Source: Fodinibacter luteus (GTDB taxonomy: Bacteria > Actinomycetota > Actinomycetes > Actinomycetales > Dermatophilaceae). Taken from it: DNA of 64,000 bases. Shown here in pieces: positions 25,609-33,285 of this stretch. Positions within the stretch are counted from its first letter, which is position 1. The number at the start of each line of letters is the position of its first letter. The translations under genes and the position numbers were made by a program. The notes under the pieces were generated by a model, which was given only the letters and a program-made list of their open reading frames with translations, did no database searches and was not told where the DNA came from. The stretch spans positions 186,001-250,000 of the forward strand of contig NZ_BAABGM010000003.1 in assembly GCF_039541575.1 (NCBI RefSeq), in the 5' to 3' direction.

Positions 25609-26373
25609 TCAGCGAGCCGCTCGACCCAGCCGGGCGCTGAGGCTGTTCGCCGCGCGCCCGACCGCAGCGACGAGCGCGGCGGCCGTGACGGCATCCACGT
25701 CGTCCTTCGGGTACGTCACGGCGACCCCCGCGACCGGGTAGTCGTTGTGGTCGAGCACGGCGACGGCCACCGAGCCGAGGCCGGGCGTGACGAGCCCGTC
25801 CTCGACGGCGTGGCCGCGCTGGCGAACCGCCTGCAGCTGCGAACGGAGCCGGGTCGTGGATGCCGGCCCGCGCCCGTCGCGCTGCACGAGGGCGGTGCGG
25901 TCGGGGTACAGCGCGCGGACCTGCGCGGGAGGCAGTGCGGCGAGCATCGCGAGCCCGGATGCCGTGAGCACGGCCGGCAGGCGGACCCCGACGTCGGTGA
26001 CGAGGAGCGGCCGCCCGGGGGCGCGCTGCTCGATGACGTAGAGGACGTCGCGCCCGTGGAGCACGGCGAGGTGGGCGTTGTGGCCGGTCTGGTCGACGAG
26101 TCGGTCCATGACCGAGCGGGCCATCCGCTCGAGCGGGGCCTGGCGCTGGTAGGCCGAGCCCAGCTCGTACGACGCGAGTCCGAGGCCGTAGCGGCGCTCC
26201 TCGGGCAGGTGGCGCACGAAGCCGCGCTCGACGAGCACTGCGAGCAGGTGGTAGACGCTGGAGCGCGGGAGGCCGAGGTCGCGGGCGATGGCCGCCGCGG
26301 GCACCGGCTCCCCGCGCCGGGCGATGAGCGACAGCACGTCGAGGGCGTGCCCGGCCGCCGGGGCGTTCGACAT
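25609..26373 (-). CDS. IclR-family transcriptional regulator
   Basis: Encodes 254 residues. The winged HTH covers about 8-65 (PAAAIARDLGLPRSSVYHLLAVL). The effector domain has LERMARSVMDRLVDQTGHNAHLAVLHGRDVLYVIEQ and the GVAVTYPKDD end typical of IclR. Its ATG at 26373 overlaps the MarR stop codon by one base (TGATG), so the two regulators are translationally coupled. IclR proteins control histidine utilisation in some corynebacteria, and a hut regulon with a duplicated operator lies 2.5 kb away, so this is a reasonable candidate for the hut regulator. That link is inference. Confidence 0.88.
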   Translation of the reverse strand: MSNAPAAGHALDVLSLIARRGEPVPAAAIARDLGLPRSSVYHLLAVLVERGFVRHLPEERRYGLGLASYELGSAYQRQAPLERMARSVMDRLVDQTGHNAHLAVLHGRDVLYVIEQRAPGRPLLVTDVGVRLPAVLTASGLAMLAALPPAQVRALYPDRTALVQRDGRGPASTTRLRSQLQAVRQRGHAVEDGLVTPGLGSVAVAVLDHNDYPVAGVAVTYPKDDVDAVTAAALVAAVGRAANSLSARLGRAAR

Positions 26374-26825
26374 CAGCCCTCCTCGGCGTCGAGGACGAGC
26401 AGGATGCGGCGCAGGGTCGCCCGGTCGCGAGCGGTCAGCCGGCCGAAGAGCGCCTCGGCGTCGGCCCGCCGGGCCGCGTCGACCTCCGCGACGAGGCGGC
26501 GACCGGATGCCGTGAGCGTCAGCACCATGGCGCGGCGGTCGCCCGGGTCGGGGTGGCGGCGCACGAGTCCGCGGTCCTCGAGGGCGTCGAGCACGTCCGT
26601 GACCGACCGGGGTGCGACCCGCAGGTGGCCGGCGAGCTCGCCGGGTCGGATCCCGTCGTGGCGGGCGACGGTGCGCAGCGCGCGCGCCTGGTGGGGTGCG
26701 AGGTCCCAGGGAGCCACGACCTGCGCGCCGCGCTGGCGAAGCCCCCGGGCGACCCGCACAATGAGGTCGCCGAGATCCGGTTCGCCGGGGCTGTCGCGGG
26801 TACCCGAGGGGCCGGAGAGAGGCAT
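26373..26825 (-). CDS. MarR-family transcriptional regulator
   Basis: Encodes 150 residues. The winged HTH is evident: IRPGELAGHLRVAPRSVTDVLDALEDRGLV followed by the wing RRHPDPGDRRAMVLTLTASG. The gene is divergent from an ABC exporter, a standard arrangement for a MarR repressor of efflux. A perfect palindrome TGAGGT-T-ACCTCA lies between them. The start is supported by TACCAT 6 nt before the ATG. It is followed without a gap by an IclR regulator. Confidence 0.9.
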   Translation of the reverse strand: MPLSGPSGTRDSPGEPDLGDLIVRVARGLRQRGAQVVAPWDLAPHQARALRTVARHDGIRPGELAGHLRVAPRSVTDVLDALEDRGLVRRHPDPGDRRAMVLTLTASGRRLVAEVDAARRADAEALFGRLTARDRATLRRILLVLDAEEG

Positions 26826-26831
26826 GAGGGA

Positions 26832-26837
26832 ATGGTA
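26832..26837 (-). promoter_or_regulatory. -10 box of leaderless marR gene
   Basis: On the minus strand TACCAT ends 6 nt before the ATG at 26825. Confidence 0.6.
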
Positions 26838-26864
26838 GGGCGTCGTCCTGTGTTGGGCTCATTG

Positions 26865-26877
26865 TGAGGTTACCTCA
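26865..26877. promoter_or_regulatory. Candidate MarR operator
   Basis: TGAGGT T ACCTCA is a perfect 13-bp palindrome with a central T. It lies in the 79-bp divergent space between the MarR gene and the ABC exporter, the expected place for autoregulation and control of the exporter. Confidence 0.6.
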
Positions 26878-26904
26878 TGATTTCTGAGGCGCGAGGAGAT
26901 GCCG

Positions 26905-28806
26905 GTGACGGTACGCCCCACTGACTACCCGGATGCGGCTGCGCCGGCGGGCGCGGCGCCCCCGCCCACCGAGCCGGTTCTCACCGGCCGCGGTGGGAAG
27001 GGTGGTGGTGCGATGACGATCGACCCCCGCGACCGCGTACAGCTCGCCGAGGCCCCGGTGCCGCTGTCCCGGGTGCTTGCCCTCTTCCGGCCCCACCGGG
27101 TGCGGGTCGCCGTCGTGATGGCGCTCATCGTCGCCTCGAGCATCGTGGCGCTGGCCCAGCCGTTCCTCGTCCGCGAGGCGGTCGACGTCGCGATCCCCGA
27201 GCAGGACGTGCGCCTCCTGCTCCTGACCGTCGGGGGGATGGTCGCGGTCGCCGCCGTGACCCAGCTGCTCGGGGTGGTGCAGACCTGGCTGTCCACGGAG
27301 GTCGGCCAACGGGTCATGCACGAGCTGCGCACCGCGGTCTTCACCCACCTCCAGCGCCAGTCGCTCGGCTTCTTCACCCGCACCCGGGCCGGCGAGGTCC
27401 AGTCCCGGCTCACGAACGACGTCAACGGCATGCAGGGGGTCGTGACGTCGACCGCCACGACCATCGCCGCCAACCTGACGACCGCCGTCGCGACCTTCGT
27501 GGCCATGCTCGCCCTCTCGTGGCGGCTGTCGCTGCTCTCGCTCCTCGTCATCCCGCCGGCCTTGTGGCTCACCCGCAGGGTGGCGCTCGTCCGCCGGGCC
27601 ATCAAGGCCGCACAGCAACGGCACCTCGCGGACCTCAACCACCAGATCCAGGAGGGGCTCTCCGTGAGCGGCGTGCGCCTCGCGAAGACCCTCGGCACGA
27701 GCGAGCGCACGGCGGAGCACTTCGAGGCGACGTCGCACGACCTCGTCCACCTCGAGCTGCGCTCCCAGCTGGCCGGTCGGTGGCGGATGGCGACCATGCA
27801 GATCGTCTTCGCCGTCATCCCGGCCCTCATCTACCTCGCCGCGGGGCTGCCGGCGACCTCGGGCGGCATGACGATCGGTACCCTCGTCGCGTTCACGACC
27901 CTGCAGGCCGGCATCTTCCGCCCGCTCCTCGGCCTGCTCAACATGGGGGCCCAGTGGGTGGCGTCGATGGCGCTGTTCTCCCGGGTCTTCGAGTACCTCG
28001 ACCTCGAGCCCGACCTCCCGGTGCCGACCCGGCCGGTGGCGCTCGACCCCGCGCGGGTCCGCGGTGACGTCCGGCTCGAGGGCGTCACGCTGCGCTACAC
28101 CGGCGCCGACCACGACGCGGTCCACGACCTCTCGCTCGACGTCCCGGCGGGGTCCACCCTCGCGCTCGTCGGGCCGACCGGCTCCGGAAAGTCCACCGTC
28201 GCGTCGATGCTCGTCCGCCTCCAGGACCCGGATGCGGGGCGGGTGACCATCGACGGCATCGACGTGCGTGACCTGGAGCAGCCCGTGCTCGCATCGGTCG
28301 TCGGCATCGTGTCCCAGGAGAGCTACCTCGTGCACACCACGGTGCGCGAGAACCTGTTGCTCGCCCGACCCGACGCGCCGGAGGCGGAGCTCTGGCGGGC
28401 GTTGGCGGCCGCGCAGGTGGCGGACCTCGTCGCGTCGCTGCCCGACGGCCTCGACACGGTCGTCGGCGCGCGGGGCTTCCGGTTCTCCGGCGGTGAGCAG
28501 CAGCGACTCGCGGTGGCGCGCACCATCCTGCGCGACCCGCCCGTGCTCGTGCTCGACGAGGCGACGAGCGCCCTCGACACCCGTACCGAGCGCAGCCTCC
28601 AACGGGCGCTCGACGAGCTGGCCCAGGGGAGGACGACGATCACCATCGCCCACCGGCTGTCGACCGTGCGCGACGCCGACCGGATCGCGGTGCTGGAGCG
28701 CGGCCGGCTCGTCGAGTCAGGCACGCACGACGAGCTCGTCTCCGCGGGCGGGCGCTACGCGGAGCTCGTCGCCGTGGGGGAGCCCGTGCAGGCGCCGGTG
28801 GGGTGA
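26905..28806 (+). CDS. ABC exporter, fused membrane and ATPase domains
   Basis: Encodes 633 residues from the GTG at 26905. The ATG at 26899 directly abuts the GAGGAG ribosome site with no spacing, while the in-frame GTG has 6 nt, so GTG is preferred. After a Pro/Ala/Gly-rich tail come six membrane helices of the type I exporter domain (about 60-340). The nucleotide-binding domain follows: Walker A GPTGSGKST, signature FSGGEQQ, Walker B VLVLDEATSALD, and H-loop AHRLS. A half-transporter, working as a homodimer or with an unseen partner. The divergent MarR suggests drug or toxic lipid export. Confidence 0.9.
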   Translation: MTVRPTDYPDAAAPAGAAPPPTEPVLTGRGGKGGGAMTIDPRDRVQLAEAPVPLSRVLALFRPHRVRVAVVMALIVASSIVALAQPFLVREAVDVAIPEQDVRLLLLTVGGMVAVAAVTQLLGVVQTWLSTEVGQRVMHELRTAVFTHLQRQSLGFFTRTRAGEVQSRLTNDVNGMQGVVTSTATTIAANLTTAVATFVAMLALSWRLSLLSLLVIPPALWLTRRVALVRRAIKAAQQRHLADLNHQIQEGLSVSGVRLAKTLGTSERTAEHFEATSHDLVHLELRSQLAGRWRMATMQIVFAVIPALIYLAAGLPATSGGMTIGTLVAFTTLQAGIFRPLLGLLNMGAQWVASMALFSRVFEYLDLEPDLPVPTRPVALDPARVRGDVRLEGVTLRYTGADHDAVHDLSLDVPAGSTLALVGPTGSGKSTVASMLVRLQDPDAGRVTIDGIDVRDLEQPVLASVVGIVSQESYLVHTTVRENLLLARPDAPEAELWRALAAAQVADLVASLPDGLDTVVGARGFRFSGGEQQRLAVARTILRDPPVLVLDEATSALDTRTERSLQRALDELAQGRTTITIAHRLSTVRDADRIAVLERGRLVESGTHDELVSAGGRYAELVAVGEPVQAPVG

Positions 28807-28912
28807 CGCCGGAGGGGATGCCGGGGGCGCGGCGGGGTGCGCTCGTGGCACCCCACCGCGCGTGGCGACGCACCGCAGGATGCCGGCGCACGGGACGGGG
28901 GAGAGCCACACC

Positions 28913-28928
28913 GTCTCGCACCCGAGAC
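28913..28928 (+). promoter_or_regulatory. hut operator, copy 1
   Basis: GTCTCGCACCCGAGAC, extended by CC and GG to a 7-bp inverted repeat around GCACCC, is centred about 63 bp upstream of the predicted hutH transcription start. The same 16-mer with one change occurs upstream of the second hut unit at 33216. There is no recognisable -35 box, which suggests an activator site. Confidence 0.7.
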
Positions 28929-28970
28929 GGAATGCCGTCCTCGCCCCTGCCGCCGGCGTCCGGCGAGCGC

Positions 28971-28976
28971 TCCAAT
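28971..28976 (+). promoter_or_regulatory. -10-like box of hutH
   Basis: TCCAAT ends 7 nt before the ATG at 28984, in the leaderless position. It starts exactly 42 nt after the hut operator. Confidence 0.55.
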
Positions 28977-28983
28977 GGACGAC

Positions 28984-30669
28984 ATGAGCAGCGCAGCCAC
29001 CACCCCCGGCTCCTCGCCGGGCCCGTCGCGGGGCATGCCCCCGGTCTACGCCGGGTCCGACCCGGCCGGTGCCCAGCGAGCCGACCTCGCGCGCGGCTCC
29101 GAGCCCGCCCCGGATGCCGTCCCGGGCCTCGAGCCGGTCACCGTGGGCGTCGGCCCCCTGACGATCGACGACGTCGTCCGGGTCGCCCGGCACGGCGCAC
29201 CGGTCCGCCTGGCCGAGGACTCCCTCGCCGAGGTCCGGCGCACCCGCGAGGTCATCCGCGGGCTCGCCGACGACAGCGAGCCCCACTACGGCGTCTCGAC
29301 CGGCTTCGGAGCCCTCGCGACCCGACACATCCCGGTCGACATGCGCCGCCAGCTGCAGCGCTCGCTCGTCCGGTCGCACGCCGCCGGCTCCGGCCCCGAG
29401 GTCGAGCGCGAGGTCGTGCGGGCCCTCATGCTGCTGCGCATCTCCACCCTCGCAACCGGGCGCACCGGCATCCGGGAGGAGACCCTGACCACCTACGTGG
29501 CCATGCTCGACGCGGGCATCACCCCGGTCGTCCACGAGTACGGCTCGCTCGGCTGCTCCGGTGACCTCGCCCCCCTCTCGCACTGCGCGCTCGCCCTCAT
29601 GGGCGAGGGCCTCGTGCGCGACGCGAACGGCGAGCGGATGCCGGCCGCCGACGCCCTGGCCGCGGCCGGCATCCGGCCCGTCGAGCTCGAGGAGAAGGAG
29701 GGCCTGGCCCTCATCAACGGCACCGACGGCATGCTCGGGATGCTGTGCCTGGCCATCCACGACCTGCGCGAGCTGCTCGTCGTCGCGGACGTCGCCGCCG
29801 CGATGAGCGTCGAGGGACTGCTCGGCACCGACGACGTCTTCGCCGCCGACCTGCACGCGCTGCGCCCCCAGCCGGGGCAGGCCGTCTCGGCGGCCAACAT
29901 CCGAAAGGTGATGGCGCACAGCGGCATCCGCGAAAGTCACCGCACCGAGGCGTGTACCCGCGTCCAGGACGCCTACTCGCTGCGCTGCGCCCCCGTCGTC
30001 GCCGGCGGGGCCCGCGACACCCTCGACCACGCCGTGCGGGTCGCCGGCTGGGAGCTCGCGTCGGCCGTCGACAACCCCGTCGTCACGCTCGACGGCCGGG
30101 TCGAGAGCAACGGCAACTTCCACGGCGCACCGGTCGCCTACGTGCTCGACTTCCTCGCCATCGTCGCGGCCGACGTGGCCTCGATGTCCGAGCGGCGCAC
30201 CGACCGGTTCCTCGACACGGCGCGCAACCACGGACTGCCGCCCTTCCTCGCCGACGACCCCGGTGTCGACAGCGGCCACATGATCGCGCAGTACACCCAG
30301 GCCGCGATCGTCTCGGAGATGAAGCGGCTGGCCGCCCCGGCATCCGTCGACTCGATCCCGAGCTCGGCCATGCAGGAGGACCACGTGTCGATGGGCTGGT
30401 CCGCCGCCCGCAAGCTGCGGCGCGCCGTCGACGGTCTCGCGCGTGTGCTGGCCGTCGAGGTGCTCACCGCCGCGCGCGGCATCCAGCTGCGGGCGCCGGA
30501 GGCCCCCGCGCCCGCCACCGCCGCCGTCGTCGCCGTCCTCACCGCCGCGGATGCCGGCCGGCCGGGTCCGGACCGCTGGCTCGCCCCCGAGATCGAGACC
30601 GCCCACCGGCTCGTGCTCGACGGCAGCATCCGCCGCGCCGCCGAGTCCGAGGCCGGACCCCTCACCTGA
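28984..30669 (+). CDS. hutH: Histidine ammonia-lyase
   Basis: Encodes 561 residues. Converts L-histidine to trans-urocanate and ammonia, the first step of histidine breakdown. The MIO-forming tripeptide is Cys191-Ser192-Gly193 in YGSLGCSGDLAPLSH, where the textbook enzymes have Ala-Ser-Gly. Other family marks are YGVSTGFGALA, LINGTDGMLGML, QDAYSLRCAPVV, SAVDNPVV and AMQEDHVSMGWSAARKL. The first ~45 residues are a Ser/Gly/Pro-rich extension. The ATG at 28984 is placed 7 nt after TCCAAT; an in-frame ATG at 28975 overlaps that box. It shares its promoter layout with the 33286 operon and is followed by hutU. Confidence 0.95.
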   Translation: MSSAATTPGSSPGPSRGMPPVYAGSDPAGAQRADLARGSEPAPDAVPGLEPVTVGVGPLTIDDVVRVARHGAPVRLAEDSLAEVRRTREVIRGLADDSEPHYGVSTGFGALATRHIPVDMRRQLQRSLVRSHAAGSGPEVEREVVRALMLLRISTLATGRTGIREETLTTYVAMLDAGITPVVHEYGSLGCSGDLAPLSHCALALMGEGLVRDANGERMPAADALAAAGIRPVELEEKEGLALINGTDGMLGMLCLAIHDLRELLVVADVAAAMSVEGLLGTDDVFAADLHALRPQPGQAVSAANIRKVMAHSGIRESHRTEACTRVQDAYSLRCAPVVAGGARDTLDHAVRVAGWELASAVDNPVVTLDGRVESNGNFHGAPVAYVLDFLAIVAADVASMSERRTDRFLDTARNHGLPPFLADDPGVDSGHMIAQYTQAAIVSEMKRLAAPASVDSIPSSAMQEDHVSMGWSAARKLRRAVDGLARVLAVEVLTAARGIQLRAPEAPAPATAAVVAVLTAADAGRPGPDRWLAPEIETAHRLVLDGSIRRAAESEAGPLT

Positions 30670-30697
30670 CGCCCCGCCCCGCCCGCCCACCCGGCCT

Positions 30698-30739
30698 TGG
30701 GTGCTGAAGTGGTCGCCAGGGCAGCCGTTTCAGCACCCA
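30698..30739 (+). terminator. Hairpin between hutH and hutU
   Basis: TGGGTGCTGAA (30698-30708) pairs perfectly with TTCAGCACCCA (30729-30739), and GTGG/CCG bases extend the stem. No U-tract. It probably acts as a partial terminator or processing site that sets the hutH:hutU ratio, since no separate promoter for hutU is evident. Confidence 0.6.
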
Positions 30740-30768
30740 CCGCGAAGAGAACCACAAGGAGAACCGAC

Positions 30769-32424
30769 ATGGACGGCGCCCGCCCCGTGCGCAGCCCCCG
30801 CGGCACCACCCTGACCGCCCGCCAGTGGTCGACCGAGGCCCCGCTGCGGATGCTCATGAACAACCTCGACCCCGAGGTCGCCGAACGGCCGGACGACCTC
30901 GTCGTCTACGGCGGCACCGGTCGGGCGGCTCGGGACTGGCGCTCGTTCGACGCGATGGTGCGCACCCTGACGACGCTCAAGGCCGACGAGACGATGCTCG
31001 TGCAGTCGGGCCGACCGGTCGGGGTCATGCAGACCCACGAGTGGGCCCCTCGGGTGCTCATCGCCAACTCCAACCTCGTCGGCGACTGGGCGACCTGGCC
31101 CGAGTTCCGCCGGCTCGAGCACCTCGGGCTCACGATGTACGGCCAGATGACGGCCGGGTCGTGGATCTACATCGGAACCCAGGGCATCGTCCAGGGCACC
31201 TACGAGACCTTCGCGGCGGTCGCCGAGAAGCGTTTCGGCGGCACCTTGGCCGGCACGCTCACCCTCACCGGCGGGTGCGGCGGGATGGGTGGCGCACAGC
31301 CGCTCGCGGTCACCCTCAACGGCGGGGTCTGCCTCATCGTCGACGTCGACCCGGCCCGTCTGCACCGCCGGGTCGAGCACCGCTACCTCGACGAGGTCGC
31401 CGACGGTCTCGACGACGCCGTCGAGAAGGCCCTACGGGCCAAGGAGGAGCGTCGGGCCTGGTCGATCGGGGTCGTCGGCAATGCGGCCGAGGTGTTCCCC
31501 GAGCTGCTCCGCCGCGGGGTGGCGATCGACGTCGTCACCGACCAGACCTCGGCACACGACCCGCTGAGCTACCTGCCCGAGGGCGTCGCGCTCGAGGAGT
31601 GGGCCGACTACGCCGAGCGCAAGCCCGAGGAGTTCACCGACCGGGCCCGGGCCTCGATGGCCAGGCACGTTCAGGCCATGGTCGAGTTCCAGGACGCCGG
31701 CGCCGAGGTGTTCGACTACGGCAACTCGATCCGCGACGAGGCCCGGCAGGGCGGCTACGACCGGGCGTTCGAGTTCCCGGGCTTCGTGCCGGCCTACATC
31801 CGGCCGCTCTTCTGCGAGGGCAAGGGCCCGTTCCGCTGGGCCGCGCTCTCGGGCGACCCCCGGGACATCGCCGCCACGGACCGGGCCGTGCTCGACCTCT
31901 TCCCCGACAACGACCGCCTCCACAAGTGGGTCCGCGGGGCGCAGGAGCGCATCGCCTTCCAGGGCCTGCCGGCCCGGATCTGCTGGCTCGGTCAGGGCGA
32001 GCGCGACAAGGCCGGCCTGGCGTTCAACGACCTCGTGCGCACCGGCGCGGTGCAGGCGCCGATCGTCATCGGCCGCGACCACCTCGACACGGGCTCGGTC
32101 GCGAGCCCCTACCGCGAGACCGAGTCGATGCTCGACGGCTCCGACGCGATCGCCGACTGGCCGCTGCTCAACGCACTCGTCAACACGGCATCCGGCGCGA
32201 GCTGGGTCTCGATCCACCACGGCGGCGGGGTCGGCATCGGGCGCTCGCTGCACGCCGGGCAGGTCTCGCTCGCCGACGGCACCGACCTCGCGGCGCAGAA
32301 GCTCGAGCGGGTGCTGACGAACGACCCGGCGATGGGCGTCATCCGGCACGTCGACGCGGGGTACGAGGTCGCCGAGCGCACCGCGCAGGAGCAGGGCGTC
32401 CGCATCCCGATGCGCGAGGCCTGA
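30769..32424 (+). CDS. hutU: Urocanate hydratase
   Basis: Encodes 551 residues, the normal urocanase length. Hydrates urocanate to imidazolone propionate using a tightly bound NAD. Family hallmarks are present along the whole chain: MLMNNLDPEVAERP, the NAD-binding GGMGGAQPLA, DQTSAHDPLSYLP, YGNSIRDEA, PAYIRPLFCEGKGPFRW (with the active-site Cys), and WVSIHHGGGVGIGRSLHAG. A strong AAGGAG site lies 8 nt before the ATG at 30769. It follows hutH on the same strand after a hairpin, and a very long bidirectional hairpin ends the unit. Confidence 0.96.
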   Translation: MDGARPVRSPRGTTLTARQWSTEAPLRMLMNNLDPEVAERPDDLVVYGGTGRAARDWRSFDAMVRTLTTLKADETMLVQSGRPVGVMQTHEWAPRVLIANSNLVGDWATWPEFRRLEHLGLTMYGQMTAGSWIYIGTQGIVQGTYETFAAVAEKRFGGTLAGTLTLTGGCGGMGGAQPLAVTLNGGVCLIVDVDPARLHRRVEHRYLDEVADGLDDAVEKALRAKEERRAWSIGVVGNAAEVFPELLRRGVAIDVVTDQTSAHDPLSYLPEGVALEEWADYAERKPEEFTDRARASMARHVQAMVEFQDAGAEVFDYGNSIRDEARQGGYDRAFEFPGFVPAYIRPLFCEGKGPFRWAALSGDPRDIAATDRAVLDLFPDNDRLHKWVRGAQERIAFQGLPARICWLGQGERDKAGLAFNDLVRTGAVQAPIVIGRDHLDTGSVASPYRETESMLDGSDAIADWPLLNALVNTASGASWVSIHHGGGVGIGRSLHAGQVSLADGTDLAAQKLERVLTNDPAMGVIRHVDAGYEVAERTAQEQGVRIPMREA

Positions 32425-32458
32425 CCGCCCCGCAGCCAAGCCCCGCCACACCCCACCC

Positions 32459-32531
32459 CGACCTCGTGCGACTTGGGTGCGGTTCTCCCGGCGATCCAGG
32501 CCGGGAACCGCGCCCAAGTCGCACGAGGTCG
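32459..32531. terminator. 31-bp-stem hairpin between convergent hutU and ybaK-like genes (family A)
   Basis: Left arm 32459-32491 starts CGACCTCGTGCGACTTGGG and pairs almost fully with 32501-32531. Only a mismatch and a 2-nt bulge interrupt about 31 bp. It lies between convergent genes. A second element with the same arm start occurs at 50155-50227. Confidence 0.85.
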
Positions 32532-32545
32532 GTGAGCGGGGAGGG

Positions 32546-33187
32546 TCAGGAGGGGTCGGTGACGTCCGCGACGTCGGCGCCGAGGGCGTCCATCGCCTCG
32601 TTCGCGTCGACCGTCGCCGCCACGCCGTGCGCCCCCGCGCCGATCGACACGGATCCCCGGGCCGCCAGCGTGGCGTCGGCGAGCACCGGCCACGCCGTGC
32701 TCGACCCGAACGGCGTGATCGTGCCCCGCTCGTACCCGGTCACCTCGAGCGCGGTGGCGGCGTCCGGCATCGACACGCGGTTGACTCCCAGGTACGCCCG
32801 CAGCTTCGGCCACGAGATCTCGCGGTCGCCGGGTACGAGCACGAAGAGGAAGCTCCCCTCACCGAGCCGCACGACGAGCGTCTTGACGATGTCGCGCGGC
32901 TCGACCCCGCGCGCCGCCGCCGCCTCGGCGAGCGACCCGACCCGACCGTGCCGGGTCACCGTGAAGGCCAGCCCGGATGCCGTCAGCGCGCCGAGCGCCC
33001 GCGCCTCACCCCCGGTGCCGCCGCCACCTCCGCTGGCTCCGCCGGTCGAGCCGGTCCCGCCGGCTCCGCTGGTCGAGCCGGTCCCGCCGGTTCCGCCGGC
33101 GCCGCTGGTCGAGCCGGTCCCGCCGGTTCCGCTGGCGCCGCCGCCAGCTCCCCCCGCCCCGTCGCCCGCTGTTCCGCCCGTCGTCAT
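32546..33187 (-). CDS. YbaK/EbsC-family aminoacyl-tRNA deacylase with glycine-rich N-terminus
   Basis: Encodes 213 residues. The C-terminal ~150 residues are a YbaK/EbsC domain (VEPRDIVKTLVVRLG, GDREISWPKLRAYLG, GYERGTITPFG), a family that hydrolyses misacylated tRNAs such as Cys-tRNA(Pro). The first ~60 residues are a repeated Gly/Ser/Thr/Ala tract encoded by near-identical DNA repeats; this is not part of the family. The start is supported by a TACGCT box 6 nt before the ATG. It is convergent with hutU and divergent from the second hut unit, though unrelated in function. Confidence 0.8.
   Translation of the reverse strand: MTTGGTAGDGAGGAGGGASGTGGTGSTSGAGGTGGTGSTSGAGGTGSTGGASGGGGGTGGEARALGALTASGLAFTVTRHGRVGSLAEAAAARGVEPRDIVKTLVVRLGEGSFLFVLVPGDREISWPKLRAYLGVNRVSMPDAATALEVTGYERGTITPFGSSTAWPVLADATLAARGSVSIGAGAHGVAATVDANEAMDALGADVADVTDPS
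33030..33150. repeat. Tandem repeat encoding the Gly/Ser/Thr tract
   Basis: Roughly three copies of a unit built from CTGGTCGAGCCGGTCCCGCC plus GGTTCCGCC/GGCTCCGCT blocks lie head to tail within the start of the YbaK-like gene. Confidence 0.7.
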
Positions 33188-33193
33188 GCCGCC

Positions 33194-33199
33194 AGCGTA
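33194..33199 (-). promoter_or_regulatory. -10 box of leaderless ybaK-like gene
   Basis: On the minus strand TACGCT ends 6 nt before the ATG at 33187. Confidence 0.6.
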
Positions 33200-33215
33200 G
33201 GGGCCGGTGTCCAAG

Positions 33216-33231
33216 GTCTGGCACCCGAGAC
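33216..33231 (+). promoter_or_regulatory. hut operator, copy 2
   Basis: GTCTGGCACCCGAGAC differs from copy 1 at one base (G for C at position 5). It lies exactly 42 nt before the TCCAAT box of the downstream operon, the same distance as in copy 1. Confidence 0.7.
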
Positions 33232-33273
33232 AATCTGCCGGTCCGTTCTCCCCCGGCGGGCCCCTGCGGTTGG

Positions 33274-33279
33274 TCCAAT
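33274..33279 (+). promoter_or_regulatory. -10-like box of the second hut operon
   Basis: TCCAAT, followed by GGAC as at hutH, ends 6 nt before the ATG at 33286. Confidence 0.55.
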
Positions 33280-33285
33280 GGACCC

